Source: Charina bottae (taxonomy: Eukaryota > Chordata > Lepidosauria > Squamata > Charinaidae). Taken from it: a DNA stretch of 64,000 nt. Position 1 is the first letter of the stretch. Each line of letters opens with the position of its first letter. Shown piece after piece: positions 35,363 through 48,061 of this stretch. The notes under the pieces are model-generated. The model was not told the origin of the DNA, made no database searches, and saw nothing but the letters and a program-made list of their open reading frames with translations. Made by a program: the position numbers and the translations under genes. The stretch is from positions 68,345,463 through 68,409,462 of the forward strand of contig JALMGJ010000005.1 in assembly GCA_023362775.1 (NCBI GenBank), in the 5' to 3' direction.

Positions 35363-36602
35363 CTGTATAGTTAAAAAAAAAAGCATTCAATATTGCTCCA
35401 GTCACTCTCACAGAGAGACCAGAAACACATAGGTATTTATTCCTTTGTGGATGGAAGACATATCAGTTTGTTCTTACCTCAACTATATGTTGCTCACCTC
35501 AAAAATCAACTGGGCATTCTGAATGCTTAGCTTTCCTCTATAGTGATAACTTTGATTCTTTTTCCCACAAAAATTCAAGCAAGGGTTGCATGATTGAGTT
35601 CCTTAGTTATAAATTCTCAACCCACATCTCCCCATCTATTTCTCATTTCAAGAACTACTAATATCTGTGGTAAGCCATGCTTTCCATAGAATTCCTCTTT
35701 TCCACATATACCCAAACAAAATCAGGAGATCATGAGCCTATATAGAAGCCATAGGCATATGTCTGACTTCCTGAAGACTGGTAAATTCTCAGTAAAAAGG
35801 GCAGTCATGCTTCACTCTCACATGTTCCTCATATTATTAAAGGATTAGCTATCCTTACAGGATCTCCCTTTTTATGTTTCTAAAAGACATTAATCTGTTT
35901 CTGCATGAGATCAACGCCATCAGGGTTTGAGTTTGCATCAAAATCAAACTGCTTCCTCAATATTAATAGTGCACTGTATGTGTGGATACTTGGGATGTGA
36001 CCTCAGATGTCACATGCAACATCGGGTGGCACAGCTTATCACCAACACGTGCAGACCAAATAATCTTTCCTTCCATAACTCCATATCTAAATCCATCTGA
36101 ATAACTTTGGGAAGAAATGGATAGTTCCACCTGCCCACCTGCCCCCCCCACCAGCAGTTACTATTGAATCTACCATTTCTTGCTGTCTCAAAGTATTTTG
36201 GAGGAAAAATACAAGCTATTCAGATTTTTGTCTCATCTCAGAACAAATGTTCATAAACTATTTTGGCAAAGAATAGATTAAATAAACAGGGAAAGGAGCA
36301 GGAAAGGCCTAAAAGCATGTACGAAAAGATTCCCACTTTTTAAATAGCTTGTCTTTCTGATTGTTCAACTTCCTTCTTTTAAATTATTTTAGGTGTTTAA
36401 GTATAATTGTTACTATTCAATATTCAACAGGTTAAATCTCCTTCTTGAACCTGGCACACTTTAGATACTGTGGGCTGCAGCTCCCAGAACTGCAAACCAG
36501 CATAGCTGAAGAAATGCTGTGTGCTGTAGTCCCAACACAACTGAAATGTGTCATGATATGTCCTAATTTAAATTATGCTGTGCATATTATACATAAACAT
36601 AC
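35363..36602. other. intron 10, nothing secure
   Basis: A 62-codon minus-strand frame at 35,963-36,151 lacks splice sites in phase with its neighbours. Otherwise no feature seen; a CAGCTCCCAGAACTGC phrase at about 36.48 kb resembles hAT MITE cores. Confidence 0.3.
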
Positions 36603-36743
36603 CCTTAATTCACTGGCTTTTTTCCTGTAGTCATCAAGCTGTTTTTTAGTAAGTTGCAACTGAGGATTTGGTGCTTCATTATTTTCATCTGTTGTTTCTC
36701 CTTCTGGTGTTGGAGATTTCTCAGAATTAACTTTAGCCACCAC
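36603..36743 (-). CDS. CFAP46: CFAP46-like exon 10 (charged linker)
   Basis: 141 bp, 47 codons, phase 0 at both ends. It encodes a hydrophilic Glu/Asn/Lys-rich segment ending KKQLDDYRKKASELR, probably a linker then a coiled helix. The donor is GG|GTATGTTT and the acceptor GCAATTAG. Confidence 0.75.
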
Positions 36744-37097
36744 CTAATTGCACATCACAATTATATAAAAGAATCACAGTCAAATGGAAATGTATTTGCT
36801 TTACAAAAGCACGCAGCCCAATGCAAGGTTGAAAACACACAGTGCTACAAACACAGAGTCTTTCGTGAGCATTTAAATATGAGAGGTGAGGAGTAAGCGT
36901 ACTGCGTCAGTCCACACCAAATATTCTCAAAAATATACCCACAGATAATTTCCTTTAGAAAGAGGAGGGGCAGCTGATACAAACTTGGGATTGCTCGTAT
37001 CAACAGCAAAGATTTCTATAATGGTAGAGTATTATTACATTTGCTTTAGCTCATATTATATCCTGAATAAGTACAACAATAGAATTGAAGAGAATAT

Positions 37098-37925
37098 TTG
37101 TAGCTCAGGGTTGAACTGTGGAGTCCTTGGTGCTCTCTGAGCCTTGTTGTTTTCTTGCAGATGTTTCATTGCCAGGCTAGGCAACATCTTCAGTGCGAAA
37201 AGGGAGTGGAACTTGCCCTCTGTTTATATACCCTGGCATGTTCTGCCTGTGTTGGTGGGGGTGTTGTACTCTCCTTGGTAGTACTTTGACTGGGTTGTTG
37301 TTTACTGCTTGGTTGATTGACAGTTAATAGTTCCTTGATTAGGGTCTATTGTGTTGTTTGATTGCTCCTCTGCTGCTAATCTTGCTGTTAATCTTTGCAT
37401 ATCTTGTAGTTGATTGCTGGCCAAGAGGTGTTCTGGTCTTCTGGCTTTTCTATTGTCTCTTATGAATGGTATGTAAATGTTGTTTATCTCTATGTGTCTA
37501 TTGATGGCTGCTTTGTCTGAGTGCCAAGCTTCCAGGAATTCTCTAGCATTTTTGGATCTGGCTTGGTTTAATATGCTCACAGTTTCCCAGTTGAAAGTAT
37601 GGTTAAGTCTGTCTATGTGTTGTGAAATTAAGGAGTTTTCATCATGTCTTCTGACTGCTAGTTGGTGTTCATGGATGCGTTCTGCTAGTCTTCTGCCAGT
37701 CTGTCCTACATAGTGGCTGTTACAGTCCTTACACTGTATGTTGTAGATAACTCCTGTTTTTTCTTCTTGGGCTACTGGGTCTTTTGGTTTACTTACGATG
37801 TTCTGAAGGGTTTTGGTTGGTTTGTGTGCTACGGTGATGCCATGTGGTTGTAACCCTTCAGAACATCGTAAGTAAACCAAAAGACCCAGTAGCCCAAGAA
37901 GAAAAAACAGGAGTTATCTACAATA
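37098..37925 (-). mobile_element. Penelope-like element, GIY-YIG end, with inverted junction
   Basis: Minus strand: 192 open codons (37,880-37,302) with the GIY-YIG signature TGVIYNIQCKDCNSHYVGQT (about 37,698-37,757), then GRRLAERIHEHQ with the catalytic-type Arg, an FNWETVSILNQA segment and EAWHSDKAAINRHIE. Beyond the stop is the characteristic end with GTTTCATTGCCAGGC. RT sequence is absent, so it is 5'-truncated. The far end carries a 70-bp inverted copy of internal sequence (37,741-37,812 against about 37,852-37,923). Confidence 0.85.
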
Positions 37926-38341
37926 TAAAATAAAAATTATTTAATTATTTTAATTATTTATTATAAAATAAAATTATTTAAGGGGAAAAAAAAGAAAAAG
38001 CGATCCTTAAAAAACTGCCTAGTATGGACTGAGTATGCTTAGAGGCATCTGTGGGGAAGGTGGTGTCAAAAGGTCAAGCTGATGACTGTGATCATGTGAT
38101 CAAACCCTTGCCCCTCTGCTTTAGAAGTCAGAAGATGCTGGTTGCTGGAGAGAACAAAGCTGAGAAGATTGGATAGGATTGCTAGAATCCTGAATATCAC
38201 TGCGTATGATAACATTTTGTTGTAGGTCTCATTTTAAACCTCTATATCACCTATCATCATAAACATGCACCAAAAATGGCTAATGAAATCTATTTGGAAA
38301 CAATGCAACCACATAATCCAACAAAAGAGATTTAAATAATG

Positions 38342-38490
38342 TATTGTCGAAGGCTTTCACGGCCGGAGTTCAATGGCTGTTGTGGGTCTTCCGGGCTGTG
38401 TGGCCGTGTTCTGGAAGTTGTGGTTCCTAACGTTTCGCCAGCATCTGTGGCCAGCATCTTCAGAGGGCAGGAGCACAGATAGAAGAGAAG
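38342..38490 (+). mobile_element. Penelope-like terminal fragment, second family
   Basis: ATTGTCGAAGGCTTTCACGG, GTGGGTCTTCCGGGCTGTGT and AACGTTTCGCCAGCATCTGT in this order form a widespread amniote repeat end. GTTTCGCCAGCATC...CATCTTCAGAGG is the counterpart of the end of the copy at 37.1 kb. Orientation is inferred from that comparison. Confidence 0.55.
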
Positions 38491-38531
38491 ATTTAAATAA
38501 CTTTAATTAAATTGAGTAAACTATGCCTTAC

Positions 38532-38720
38532 TATTGCATTTTCACACCAGTGAATATCCAAACTAAAAGGGTCTATATGATTAGCTAGGAAATGTAGACT
38601 CCTCCCAGAGAGATAGAGGTACTTGGCTCTGATGTCAGGACAACCACCATAAAGACTCTGTAGGCTTGTAAGTTGAGCCTGGGCATCATGACCAATCGTT
38701 TGCCCAAGGATTATCCAGGC
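38532..38720 (-). CDS. CFAP46: CFAP46-like exon 9 (conserved SLYGG segment)
   Basis: 189 bp, 63 codons, phase 0 at both ends. It contains AWIILGQTIGHDAQAQLTSL, then the motif SLYGGCPDIRAKYLYLSGRS, one of the segments that most suggests CFAP46. The donor is GTAAGG and the acceptor CTTAACAG. The Penelope-like end at about 38.34-38.49 kb lies about 40 bp past its donor in the same intron. Confidence 0.85.
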
Positions 38721-39971
38721 CTGTTAAGAATCCAGAGAATATAAAATAAAAGAACTGTTAAGAATGTCAGAAAAGTTAAAATCTGAGTGTTTAAAAAGTG
38801 CTTGCATTCAACAATATTAACAAAGAGAAATAAATCAGTGCTTTAGGAACTGATTCCTGAAGTATTGCTACAAAAATTATGCAAGAGAGTCATTCCTGAA
38901 AACCTCTGGGTCCTCTTACATCAACTAGTATTTAGCACTTGCCATATACTTTATTTTCAGCAAGGAGTTTAAACTAGGATATTGTATCATGTATCATCAA
39001 TTCTCTTCGTTTGATATTGTATCATGGCTAGATTATATCACATACTTGTTGACTTCAGTATAGTTTCAGCCCTGGTTTTATAAACTGCTTTGGTCACTTT
39101 GAGGGTGACCAATGCTGGGAGAAGGAACAGAGAAGTAAACTCAGTTCTCTGGTGCACCCAGCAGAGTTTGATACTGTCAACTCACGTATGTTTCTAGACC
39201 AGCCATCCAGGATGGGAACTGGGAATTTCCTACCCAAATAGCTATTTACTGTGGATAGCGACTGTGCTGCCATACTCTATGAGCAATTATATTATGAGTT
39301 TTACATAAGATACTATTTTCATGATATCAGCCTAAAATCACTGAGTGAGGTTGTTCAGAAGTCTCCAAGGGGCATTCCGCACTTTCAGAAATATCAGGTT
39401 GGTAGTTTTGTTTCATGCCTGGTCTTTAAAGGTTGAAGAGATTCCTGTGATACAGAGGGTTTTTCCCCCAAATAAATTAAGTGTATATTCCAAGACACAG
39501 ATAACCTGGCTACAATTTTTCAAACTGGTAATATTTCATTTACTGCAATAAATTGTATGTAATAAATTGAATGTTTGTATGTATGTACATTAAATTAGTA
39601 ATTGGGCTATTACCTATTCGTAACCAATTTTGAAATAGTTACATAGACTAGGATAATATTGCAGGCTGAATAGCAACTTTGTCTATGTTTTTATCTTTTC
39701 CCACTCAATCTACCTTAGTCTTCAGAATTCCCTGATGTACTGTTTTTAAAGGGTGGAGGGACTACTGTGGTGAGGAAGAATGGGAAAATCTATTCCCATC
39801 TGCTTTATGCAGTTACCTGTATCTGGATACAACCTGTTAGGTTCTCCATAAAAAATACCTAAAAGTGCCTTGCTGATGTTTTCAATGAGACTTCCATGAC
39901 AATAATTATTTCTATATAAATAGATTGTATGCAAAAGAGATTAATTATGAATGTATTGCACAAGCACACAC

Positions 39972-40160
39972 CTGTTCAACTGAAGAAGGGTCAGGGGTAA
40001 ACCTTACAAAATCCTCAATAATTTGCTCAATTTTGTCTGATCTAGCTTCTTTTTTCTTCTTTTCAATATTGATAAGAACAAAAATATCCAAAATGATTTC
40101 TATGAAGTTCACCTTCATGTTTGCAAGTCTTCTCATTAAAGGTGTATTTATATTTCTAGT
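39972..40160 (-). CDS. CFAP46: CFAP46-like exon 8
   Basis: 189 bp, 63 codons, phase 0 at both ends. It encodes a hydrophobic helix (FIEIILDIFVLINI), a lysine run and an acidic helix (DKIEQIIEDFVRFTP). The acceptor is TTTATTTCAG and the donor GTGTGTG. Confidence 0.85.
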
Positions 40161-40621
40161 CTGAAATAAAAAATAATTATACTGAAAATGGAAAAGAAAC
40201 ATTAAAGAACAATCTGGGTTTCAGTTTCCATAATTGCAGAAAATGTCCAGGTAAATACAGGAGAGAAACATGGGAGAAAGAAAACCATGACTACCACGTC
40301 CCCTTTCAGCCACTGACTTCCTACTCTGGTTTTTGACAAGTTGGTTACCCTCATACAGTGAGAAGCACAGATCTAAATATAAAAAGAGAAAACAGCTGCA
40401 AAATGGAATATGGAGGAAGACAAAGTGCACATGGTTTTAGATAGATATTTATTAACATATATTATATATACATATACTGTAAAATGTTAAAATTGCTTGG
40501 AGTTTCACAAGATGTTTGGCATGCAAATTCCAAAGTTAAAGGGCTCCTGTACTGAATGTTGATAAAAGATCACTGATGGTTGTATATACAGTATTCACTG
40601 TTTATAGCCTGGGTGTACTTC

Positions 40622-41336
40622 AGATTAATTAATTAATTAATTAATTATTCATATTTCTATCACCGCCCATCTCCCCCAAACGGGGGACTCTGGGCGGTTT
40701 ACAATAAAATCAGCAATTAAAACCATACAAACGTAAAATTACAATCTACAACCAATATAAATAGAGAATAAATAAATATAAAACTCAAGTGACTATGAGA
40801 TCTCATTCAGTAGGGAGGGCACTACAGCGCCAGCCACCCCCAGAGGAACTATTGCACTTCCCCTCCCAGGCAAGGCGGCAGAGCCAGGTCCTCAGATTCG
40901 TCCGGAAGGCCGGGAGCGAAGGAGCCCACCTCACCTCCGGGGGCAGAATATTCCACAGGGTGGGCGCCACTGCAGAGAAGGCCTGCCTCCTGGACCCCGT
41001 CAAGTGAAATTCCCTTGTCGATGGGGTCCATAGCATGCCCTCTCTGTATGCCCGGGTGGGGAGGGTCAATGTTATGGGGATAAGACGGTCCCTCAGGTAA
41101 CCTGGCCCCATGCCATGTAGGGCTTTAAAGGTGATAACCAACACCTTGAATTGGACCCAGAAGCAAACCGGTACCCAGTGCAGCTCGTGCAGCAGTGGTG
41201 TCACATGTGCCGATCTTGAGGCACCAGTAACTGCATGCGCGACCGCATTCTGGACCAGCTGAAGCTTCCGGATACTCTTCAAGGGTAGCCCCATGTAGAT
41301 TGCGTTGCAATAGTCTATATGGGAGATGAATCCTAA
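40622..41336 (-). mobile_element. L2-like LINE 3' end, minus strand
   Basis: Minus strand: GLPLKSIRKLQLVQNAVAHA, LLHELHWVPVCFWVQFKVLV, ALHGMGPGYLRDRLIP, TLWNILPPEVRWAPSLPAF (open 163 codons, 41,294-40,803), then the CCGCCCAGAGTCCCC dyad and an (AATT)n tail at 40,626-40,648. It starts abruptly at the DYCN motif, so it is 5'-truncated and fairly young. Confidence 0.9.
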
Positions 41337-41773
41337 ACTGAATTAGACAGATTTTGATAGATTCAGGAGATATACTGTATATATATACTGAAGTAGACTA
41401 AATCAAATATGAGCTGACACACAAATTCTGTTTATGAACCTGAGATACGGTGATGCATAGAAAAAGAGGCTGGGCTCACAAATCACATCAAAACATGCTC
41501 TGCTTAACTATGGTTTCTTTAAGGCACAATTGGCTTAAATATGGTGTAAGCCAAACTATGGTTTGAAAACCACAGCTTCTAGGTTCACACTACATGTTAA
41601 CTCAAAACAACAGAAACCATATTTTGACTTTGTATGTTGCATGAACCTGCATAGTATGTCTGTAAAAATGGATACATTTTTCTTTGGACTCTTCTAGAGA
41701 AAGAAATTCCAGGAAGGAGAGGGAGAGGAGGCAGAATGTTTGAATGATAGCCTATATATGCACTAAAACCTTT

Positions 41774-44000
41774 GGGATCAATCAATCAATCAATCAATCT
41801 TTATTTCGGTCATAGACCAGCATAGAACTAATAACATAACAATTATGCTAAAATAGAAATAAAAAACATATTGATAGAATAAAATAAGGTAAAAATAAAA
41901 TTATTAAAGTAAAATTACAGAGTGCAGATATTAAAAAGCAGAAGAATCCTATAAAATTACTATTGGTTTTGTAAAGAATAAATGCTATAAATTACTAAGA
42001 TGGCTAACTATAAAAGGACATAAGTAGTACTAGAATTTATAGAGCACTATGAGAATTTAAAGCTATGCTAGCTTATATTAAGATATATAAACTTTATTCC
42101 AGTCAAATACAAAAGGCAAACAGAGTTATCCCCTAGTATCAGTGACTGCTAATAACCATTTGTAAGCGCAGCTTACATAAAATGTAGCAGAATTTTGCTA
42201 CAATCAAGGAGATACTTTTGTCTTCGTTGTTTAACGGAAAATGCAAGTAAAAATTATCAGAATGACCCAGGAATTTAAGCAAAATGGCGGTAATCAGCTG
42301 GTGGCGAATATCCCTATAAAACTGACAGTATAAGAGAGCGTGGGCTGTGGTCTCTACAGCACCCGTATCACAGGGGCAAAGACGGGTTTCAAATGGGGTT
42401 TTCTTATATTTCCCCTTACAGCAGCTGTAGGGAGGGCATTCAGTCGGGCTAATGGTAGGGCTGTCCTAAATTTGGGAACTATAATATAATATAGGTATGG
42501 GGCTGGTTTGGGCAGTAAAATTTGATTATTGACAAATATATTATTGGTAAAAGTAGCAGTTTCAGTTTCTGTTTGGCCTTCTATATCTAAGATCCTTTGT
42601 CTTAGTAGTGATCTTGCGTGGTCTAGCTCTAAGGCTAAGATGGCATCACTGGAGAAACCAAAAAAGGCTCAGTCTCTTTTGAATAGCTGTTTTCCAGGAA
42701 GATTTAAAATTATCTACCAATATTAGGTGGGTCAGTCCACTGGGGTTGTGATGTAATTTTAACCAATAGGTAAAGATATTTATCCAGAGGTTAGATTCAA
42801 CTTTACTAACTCCTGCTTCCCGTCCTGGTTGTGTCAATATGCTTGGAGCGGGACCGAGAGAGTATGCTCTTGGGGATGGCTAGTGCCCTAGGGTGGCCAT
42901 GGAGTGCCCTTCCCATGGACTTAAGAAGATTCTGCCATTTGGATTTTATTAATAATTTTATTAATAATTTATTAATAATTTTATTATTTGTTAATGAATA
43001 TGTATTTTAATCTATTTATAATTGTATTTTAATGAGTTATACTGTTTGTAAACCAGAGTCCCCCGCGGGGGAGATGGGTGGTGATAAATCAAAGAAATAA
43101 ATAAATAAAAATTTGGAACACAGCGGGTAACCTGAAAGATGTTTCTTAGAAATTTTGTTTGAATTCTTTCTAGGGCAACCATATTGTTATATGGTCCTAG
43201 TTGACCCCAGTATAGTAGTTGTGCTCGAGCTTTAGCTGCAAACAACTTAATTGCAGCAGGGATAAACTGTGCTCCTCTGGTAAAATAATACGTTTGGATA
43301 GCTGATGCAGATCTCTGTGCATTGTGAGTTACATTGTCCAGGTGGGCATTTCTGCTTCCTGTAGCTTGAAAAACTATCCCTAGATATCTAAATATCTTAA
43401 CCTGCTCAATGGGCTGCTCACCTAACTTCCAGTTTCTCTGTTTCAGATGTTTGGAGAAAGTAAGTATCTTAGTTTTGGTGTAATTTATTATTAATTCCTG
43501 CTCAGTACAGTAATGTATGAGTGATCTCAAAGCTCTTTTAAGGCCAATAGGGGTTAGTGATAGAATTACTGCATCATCGGCATAAAGTAATAAATTGACA
43601 TGTCTTTGGGCTAATTTGGGGGGATGAAAAGTGGAGTTACTTAAATAAGGGACCAGTGAATTTATGTAATAGTTAAATAAAACTGGGGCCAATACGCATC
43701 CCTGTCTGACTCCCCTCCTTACAGGTATTTCCTTTGTGACATGTCCTTGGTTACTGCACCTGACTTTCAAACTTGTGTTCTCGTGTATTTTAATGAGTAG
43801 CAGGAGTAGGCGTTTGTCAACTGTGGAATTTTTCAGTTTGTACCAGAGTTTGGTTCTAACCCTAACCCCTTGGGACACCCTATATGTATAATTTTTTTCA
43901 TCAAGGGCTCTCCAACCACAGGGCAGGAATTAATAAATTGCTGGATTCTTTTAGCGTTTAATTGTTTTAGCTTGATTTCTGTCCCAGAAGCAGGACTAAT
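41774..44000 (-). mobile_element. R4-like non-LTR retrotransposon, minus strand
   Basis: 288 open codons (43,878-43,012) with VRRGVRQGCVLAPVLFNYYI, LLLYADDAVILSLTPIG (YADD at 43,573-43,584), INYTKTKILTFSK, FRYLGIVFQATGSRNAHLDN, ARAQLLYWGQLGPYNNMVAL. The thumb motifs match the element at 20.3 kb, so they are relatives. It ends in AATAAAGATTGATTGATTG near 41,776. An L2-like tail interrupts it at about 42.87-43.11 kb. R4/Dong group is my best guess. Confidence 0.7.
42870..43112 (+). mobile_element. L2-like 3' tail nested in the R4-like copy
   Basis: GGGGATGGCTAGTGCC, an AT-rich spacer, the dyad CCAGAGTCCCCCGCGGGGGA and an (AAAT)n end. The R4-like protein frame breaks here, the same arrangement as at 20.9-21.15 kb. 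Confidence 0.65.
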
Positions 44001-44823
44001 AAAGAGGTTTAAGGGAGATGTGGGTCTTGAACAGATGTAGAATTAGGTAGTTGTTTGGAAAAATGGTAGATGTTTAAGGATTCCTGCTTTTGCCACTCTG
44101 TACTTCATCATCATCTGTGCTTTTGGTGACAACTGAGAAGAAAATGTAAAAGAGGCTTTACCTTTTTTGACTCACTATAACTTTCTAGGCCTGTCTCTTC
44201 TTAATCTCTTGCCATACATACATACAATATCTATCTCACACCAAAATATACTGTGGAGGGGGAGGGGGTGGGGGTGGAGAAGGTTAAGCAGACTTATTTC
44301 TGCAAGAATCAGTGCTGGTATTCTTTGGAAAGTCTGCAACTTTCTTAGATCCTGTTCCTTCTATGCCATGTCATTTCATAACACAGGCTTATACAAGCAG
44401 AGAAGCAGAAACCCTGATGAATTAATTTGAAAAGTAGTGACCTTGATCTTTCCAGATAAGGCAATTTGCCCACCTCCCAAAATCAAAATGTGGTATTTTG
44501 TCTGAAATTTCATATTAATTTCCAAACAAGATGATTCTGTTTTGGTAAACTTCATCCAATTATGTTGAGCAGAAAAAAAGATTCTGTTTGTTGATTTCCA
44601 ATTCTTATCAAGTGAAGAGTCGGATTTACAGTCAAAATTAACATTTGAGCCTCAAATTGAACTGGGGACTGTTTCAGCTGGATTTGGGACTGAAGACCTG
44701 TCACACTTTCAGTTTATATCTGCACTGTTCTGTATTTCTGAGATATTTTAATACTGTCATCTAACTGACAATAGTCTCCACATTGTGGATACTGACTGTA
44801 ACATACATAAACATCATATTCAC
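44000..44823. other. intron 7 part, nothing recognised
   Basis: No coding or repeat signal beyond a short G-rich stretch at about 44.255-44.28 kb. Confidence 0.3.
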
Positions 44824-44959
44824 CTCATTAACTGGAAGTATATTATTAATATGTTGAAAAAGCTGTTCCATTTGTGATACTGCATTTTGTGCTAATTTAT
44901 ATGCATCCAAGTAATGACTTTGCTTGTGTGCAGCAAGTTCTGTATGTTTACCAAGTATC
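44824..44959 (-). CDS. CFAP46: CFAP46-like exon 7
   Basis: 136 bp, one base plus 45 codons, ending in phase 0. It encodes RILGKHTELAAHKQSHYLDA and a helix QNAVSQMEQLFQHINNILPV. The acceptor is TTTTCTTACAG and the donor GTGAAT, a weaker but acceptable GT site. Confidence 0.85.
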
Positions 44960-44999
44960 CTGTAAGAAAAGTAATACATATTTTAAACAGAAAGGACAT

Positions 45000-46220
45000 T
45001 TAGCACCTGGCAATGATAAGCATTAAAAGGTTTAGGAAAAAATATATCTGGAAGAAATCACCGTTAGAAAAGGAAAACTGGACATTTTCATATTTTTGTG
45101 TTTCATGAAAAAAGTTATTCTTATAAACAAAGAATAAATTAATTTACGTACCATTACTGAAACTATTTTTACTTTTTTACTTTTTACTATATTGCTGTGA
45201 GTCTTAATACATTATATTGTTTTGATACAATGATATTTATACAATATTCATTAAAATTATTACATGCTATTGTCTGGATAACTTAGGGTAAGAAGAGGAG
45301 AAATAAATATTCTATTAATATTAGTTACAGTTTAGGATGTCATAAGTATAAAATTATTTGACTTTTTCATCCAAAATTAAATATAACATTAAGAAAAAAA
45401 GACTAGTACAGATTGCATCAAAGTATTTGTTATACAATAAAGGTTCTGGTCTTGCGCTGATTACTTAGTGTTAAAGCCTCCATTGTGTAGTTACTTAGTG
45501 TGTGTGTGTGTGTTCAAATATTAATAAAAGGAGAAAATAAATAAGCAATACAAATTTCACAAGAATTAAATTAACAAAAATAGTTAAAAAAAGAAAGAAG
45601 AGAGGAAAAGGGGCAAAGAAAAAGAACTATTGGGTTTCAAACATCCTCCTTTTTGTACACCTGCTAATTTACAGTGTTGTATGCATTTAAGCCCCCTTAG
45701 AAGCCAGACTGTGTTTGTATTTGCCATGCTGCATTGTATTGTATGTATGAGAACCATTCTTGATAAAATTAATTTATCAAAAACCAATGCAGTTGTGTTT
45801 GACAGGAGAAATGGAGTGAATAACTTAATGTCATACTATACATAAATGGTGAAAAATGAGACAAAGTAAATTAACTTGTGTATCTTGGTAGAACGTTTAC
45901 TAAAGATGTAAAACTGGACAGAGACATTTGAGGACCCACAAATGCTGCTAGAAAGTTATAGTCACCAGTATATCTATTGCAAGGAATGAATGCTTCTCAA
46001 AATAAGTGAAAATGGTTTTGTATAAGAATATATTTTTGCCCACTGTTGTGTGGAAGTGAGATTTAAGGATTCAGGAGAAACTTAAAAGCAATGCAGTGGG
46101 AATGGGTGTAGTGGCAATGCGGAAGACCATTGTATTTTGAGGAGACAGTGACATCTTTTAATTTCTCCTTCATATTAAGAAAATTCTAGAAGCTTAGAGT
46201 TCATTCTGAGTCATAGCTGG
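45000..46220. other. intron 6 part, nothing recognised
   Basis: Very AT-rich. A short (TG)n at about 45,500 and an A/G-rich stretch at 45.58-45.62 kb are the only simple features. Confidence 0.35.
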
Positions 46221-46249
46221 CTTGTTTTTCACTCTTGCTTGGGAAATAA

Positions 46250-46740
46250 AGAGAAGGGAGGAATCTTCACATAGTTGTAGGAGGATCTCAAGGTTATCTG
46301 TAGAGTTCCCAGACATCCCAGGGTTCAGTCGGGTCACAGGAGGAACAGGTGCACCATCTAGCCAAGGTCAGGTCCTGCAATCTCGGCACCATGGAAACAA
46401 GGTCATGAGGTTTTATTGCAAGATAGGGATAAAAGACCCTGGCATTGCCTCTTGAGCTTGAGCATTGACACAGACCCAGCTACCAGGTGCTGTGTGAATT
46501 GGCCGTCTTGGGGTCTCTCCGCTGTTGTTTCACTGGGGCTCCCGATGGCTGAAGGGACATTGGTTATCATCTTGCTTGGTATGTTGTGCTTTTATATGTT
46601 ATGCTTTTATGTTTCTATTTAATCTGTCTGCTAAAGTTAACAATAAAGCTTAAAAATCTCCTTACTTACTGGTGTGTTCAGTGTCTCTGGATCCTAAAAA
46701 GAACCAATTGTCTGGCACCTGGCCAGTGCTTGGTAATACA
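46250..46740 (+). other. possible solo LTR
   Basis: A TATA-like GGGATAAAAG (about 46,428), a pyrimidine-rich middle, an AATAAAGC (about 46,643) and a GC-richer composition are arranged as in a retroviral-type LTR. I did not find convincing TG/CA ends or a target duplication, so the call is tentative. Confidence 0.3.
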
Positions 46741-47249
46741 ATGGAATACTTAAGAAATATATGTGTTAAAACAAGAAGAGAGAGACTCAACAATGAATAG
46801 GTGCTGAATGAATGTGCACTGAATATAAAAGTGGATGACCAGTTTGAAAGAAGTACATTGACGCACACAGAGAGAATGAACGAGGACTGAATTACAAAAC
46901 AAATACATGAAAGTCAAAAGGAAGGGGAAGATCAAGTAAACCATGATTGGATAGAATTGATAAGATCCTCAAAAAGAGGGAAATGAGAATTTTAAAGAAC
47001 AAAAGGCAATGTATGAAGTATATAAACAGAGGGAAAGATGGTTTGCAAGGATAGAAAGGCTTGAAGAAGTAATGTGAATGGTGCTTGCAGGGTTTCCCTT
47101 TCTTTTTCTTACCTCATGCCTTTAATTTCTTTTGACTCTTTCCTACTCTTTTCTGCATTCTGTGCAACGTTGTTTATCTCAAAAAAAGGAATAGTGTCAT
47201 GGTATATATGCATGTAGGTATTTATGAAAAATTCAATTTGAGAACTTAC

Positions 47250-47432
47250 CTGTGAATATTTGCACATGCCATCAATGCTTCAGCACTGCGATCTTTATAT
47301 CCATAAGAAAGGAAGACCTTCTCTATGTAAATTAATTTATCATAGGATTCCAGCAACATTGTTGGCAACTCAGCAGAAAAAAGGCTAGTATTAATGAGAT
47401 ATTTAACCAAATCTATCTGAATACACGCTTTC
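47250..47432 (-). CDS. CFAP46: CFAP46-like exon 6 (helical repeat)
   Basis: 183 bp with split Arg codons at both ends (AG|G type). It encodes IQIDLVKYLINTSLFSAEL, then LLESYDKLIYIEKVFLSYGY and SAEALMACANIHR, amphipathic helices of the TPR/ARM-like solenoid. The acceptor is TTCTGTGCAG and the donor GTAAGTTC. Confidence 0.85.
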
Positions 47433-47637
47433 CTGCACAGAAGAGTACATGAACAACATATGGTCAGAGATTTCCTCCAAAGTAGCATATATATTTAAGC
47501 AATGATTCTTATTGCTATAAAAATAGCTCCTTGACTAACATTTAATTAATTAATTAGGACAACAAATTAGTAAAACAGAAAAATCTAATTTTACATTCAC
47601 TGGTAAAGGATAAATTTCAGCTTGCTTGTAAAAGGTG

Positions 47638-47708
47638 ATGTGTGTGTATGTGTGTGTGTGTGTGTGAATGTATATACATTATATATATATGTGTGTGTGT
47701 GTGTGTGG
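47638..47708. repeat. (TG)n/(TA)n compound microsatellite
   Basis: Two TG runs separated by a TATATATA block. Confidence 0.9.
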
Positions 47709-47767
47709 ACTGCCAACTTCCCACTCTTTGGTCATTTATGAGGCCTCTGCCATAGATTTGTTTGATA

Positions 47768-48053
47768 TTTATTTATTAAATTTTTACACTGCCCGACTCC
47801 CAGCAACTCTGGGCAGTTCACAAATAAGAACACAGAGAATAAAACAATACAATAATAAAAACAAGGAACAAATGATGGTGAAAACCAGGCAACAACCAAA
47901 GGCAAACCTATACTACCCAGAACGGAGCTTCAATCACCCTCTACAAAGGCCTAGGTGAAGACTCAGGTCTTCAAGGCCCTCCGAAATACCAGCAGGGTAG
48001 GGCCATCTAGATCTCAGTGGAAACCTCATTCCATGAACAATTAACTCTGCTTT
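47768..48053 (-). mobile_element. CR1/L2-like 3' tail, minus strand
   Basis: TTTATTTATTAAATTTTTAC, CTGCCCGACTCCCAGCAACT and CTCTGGGCAGTTCACAAATA form the reversed terminal dyad; CCTAGGTGAAGACTCAGGTC follows upstream in the element. The hAT MITE at 48,062 is inserted right at its edge. Confidence 0.7.
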
Positions 48054-48061
48054 CTCTACAG

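Noticed and set aside
35963..36151. 62-codon minus-strand frame between exons 10 and 11
   Set aside because: It has no acceptor/donor pair in phase 0 as required by the neighbouring exons, and no resemblance to CFAP46 that I can defend.
37477..37713. Plus-strand ORF over the Penelope-like fragment
   Set aside because: Antisense shadow of the GIY-YIG frame.
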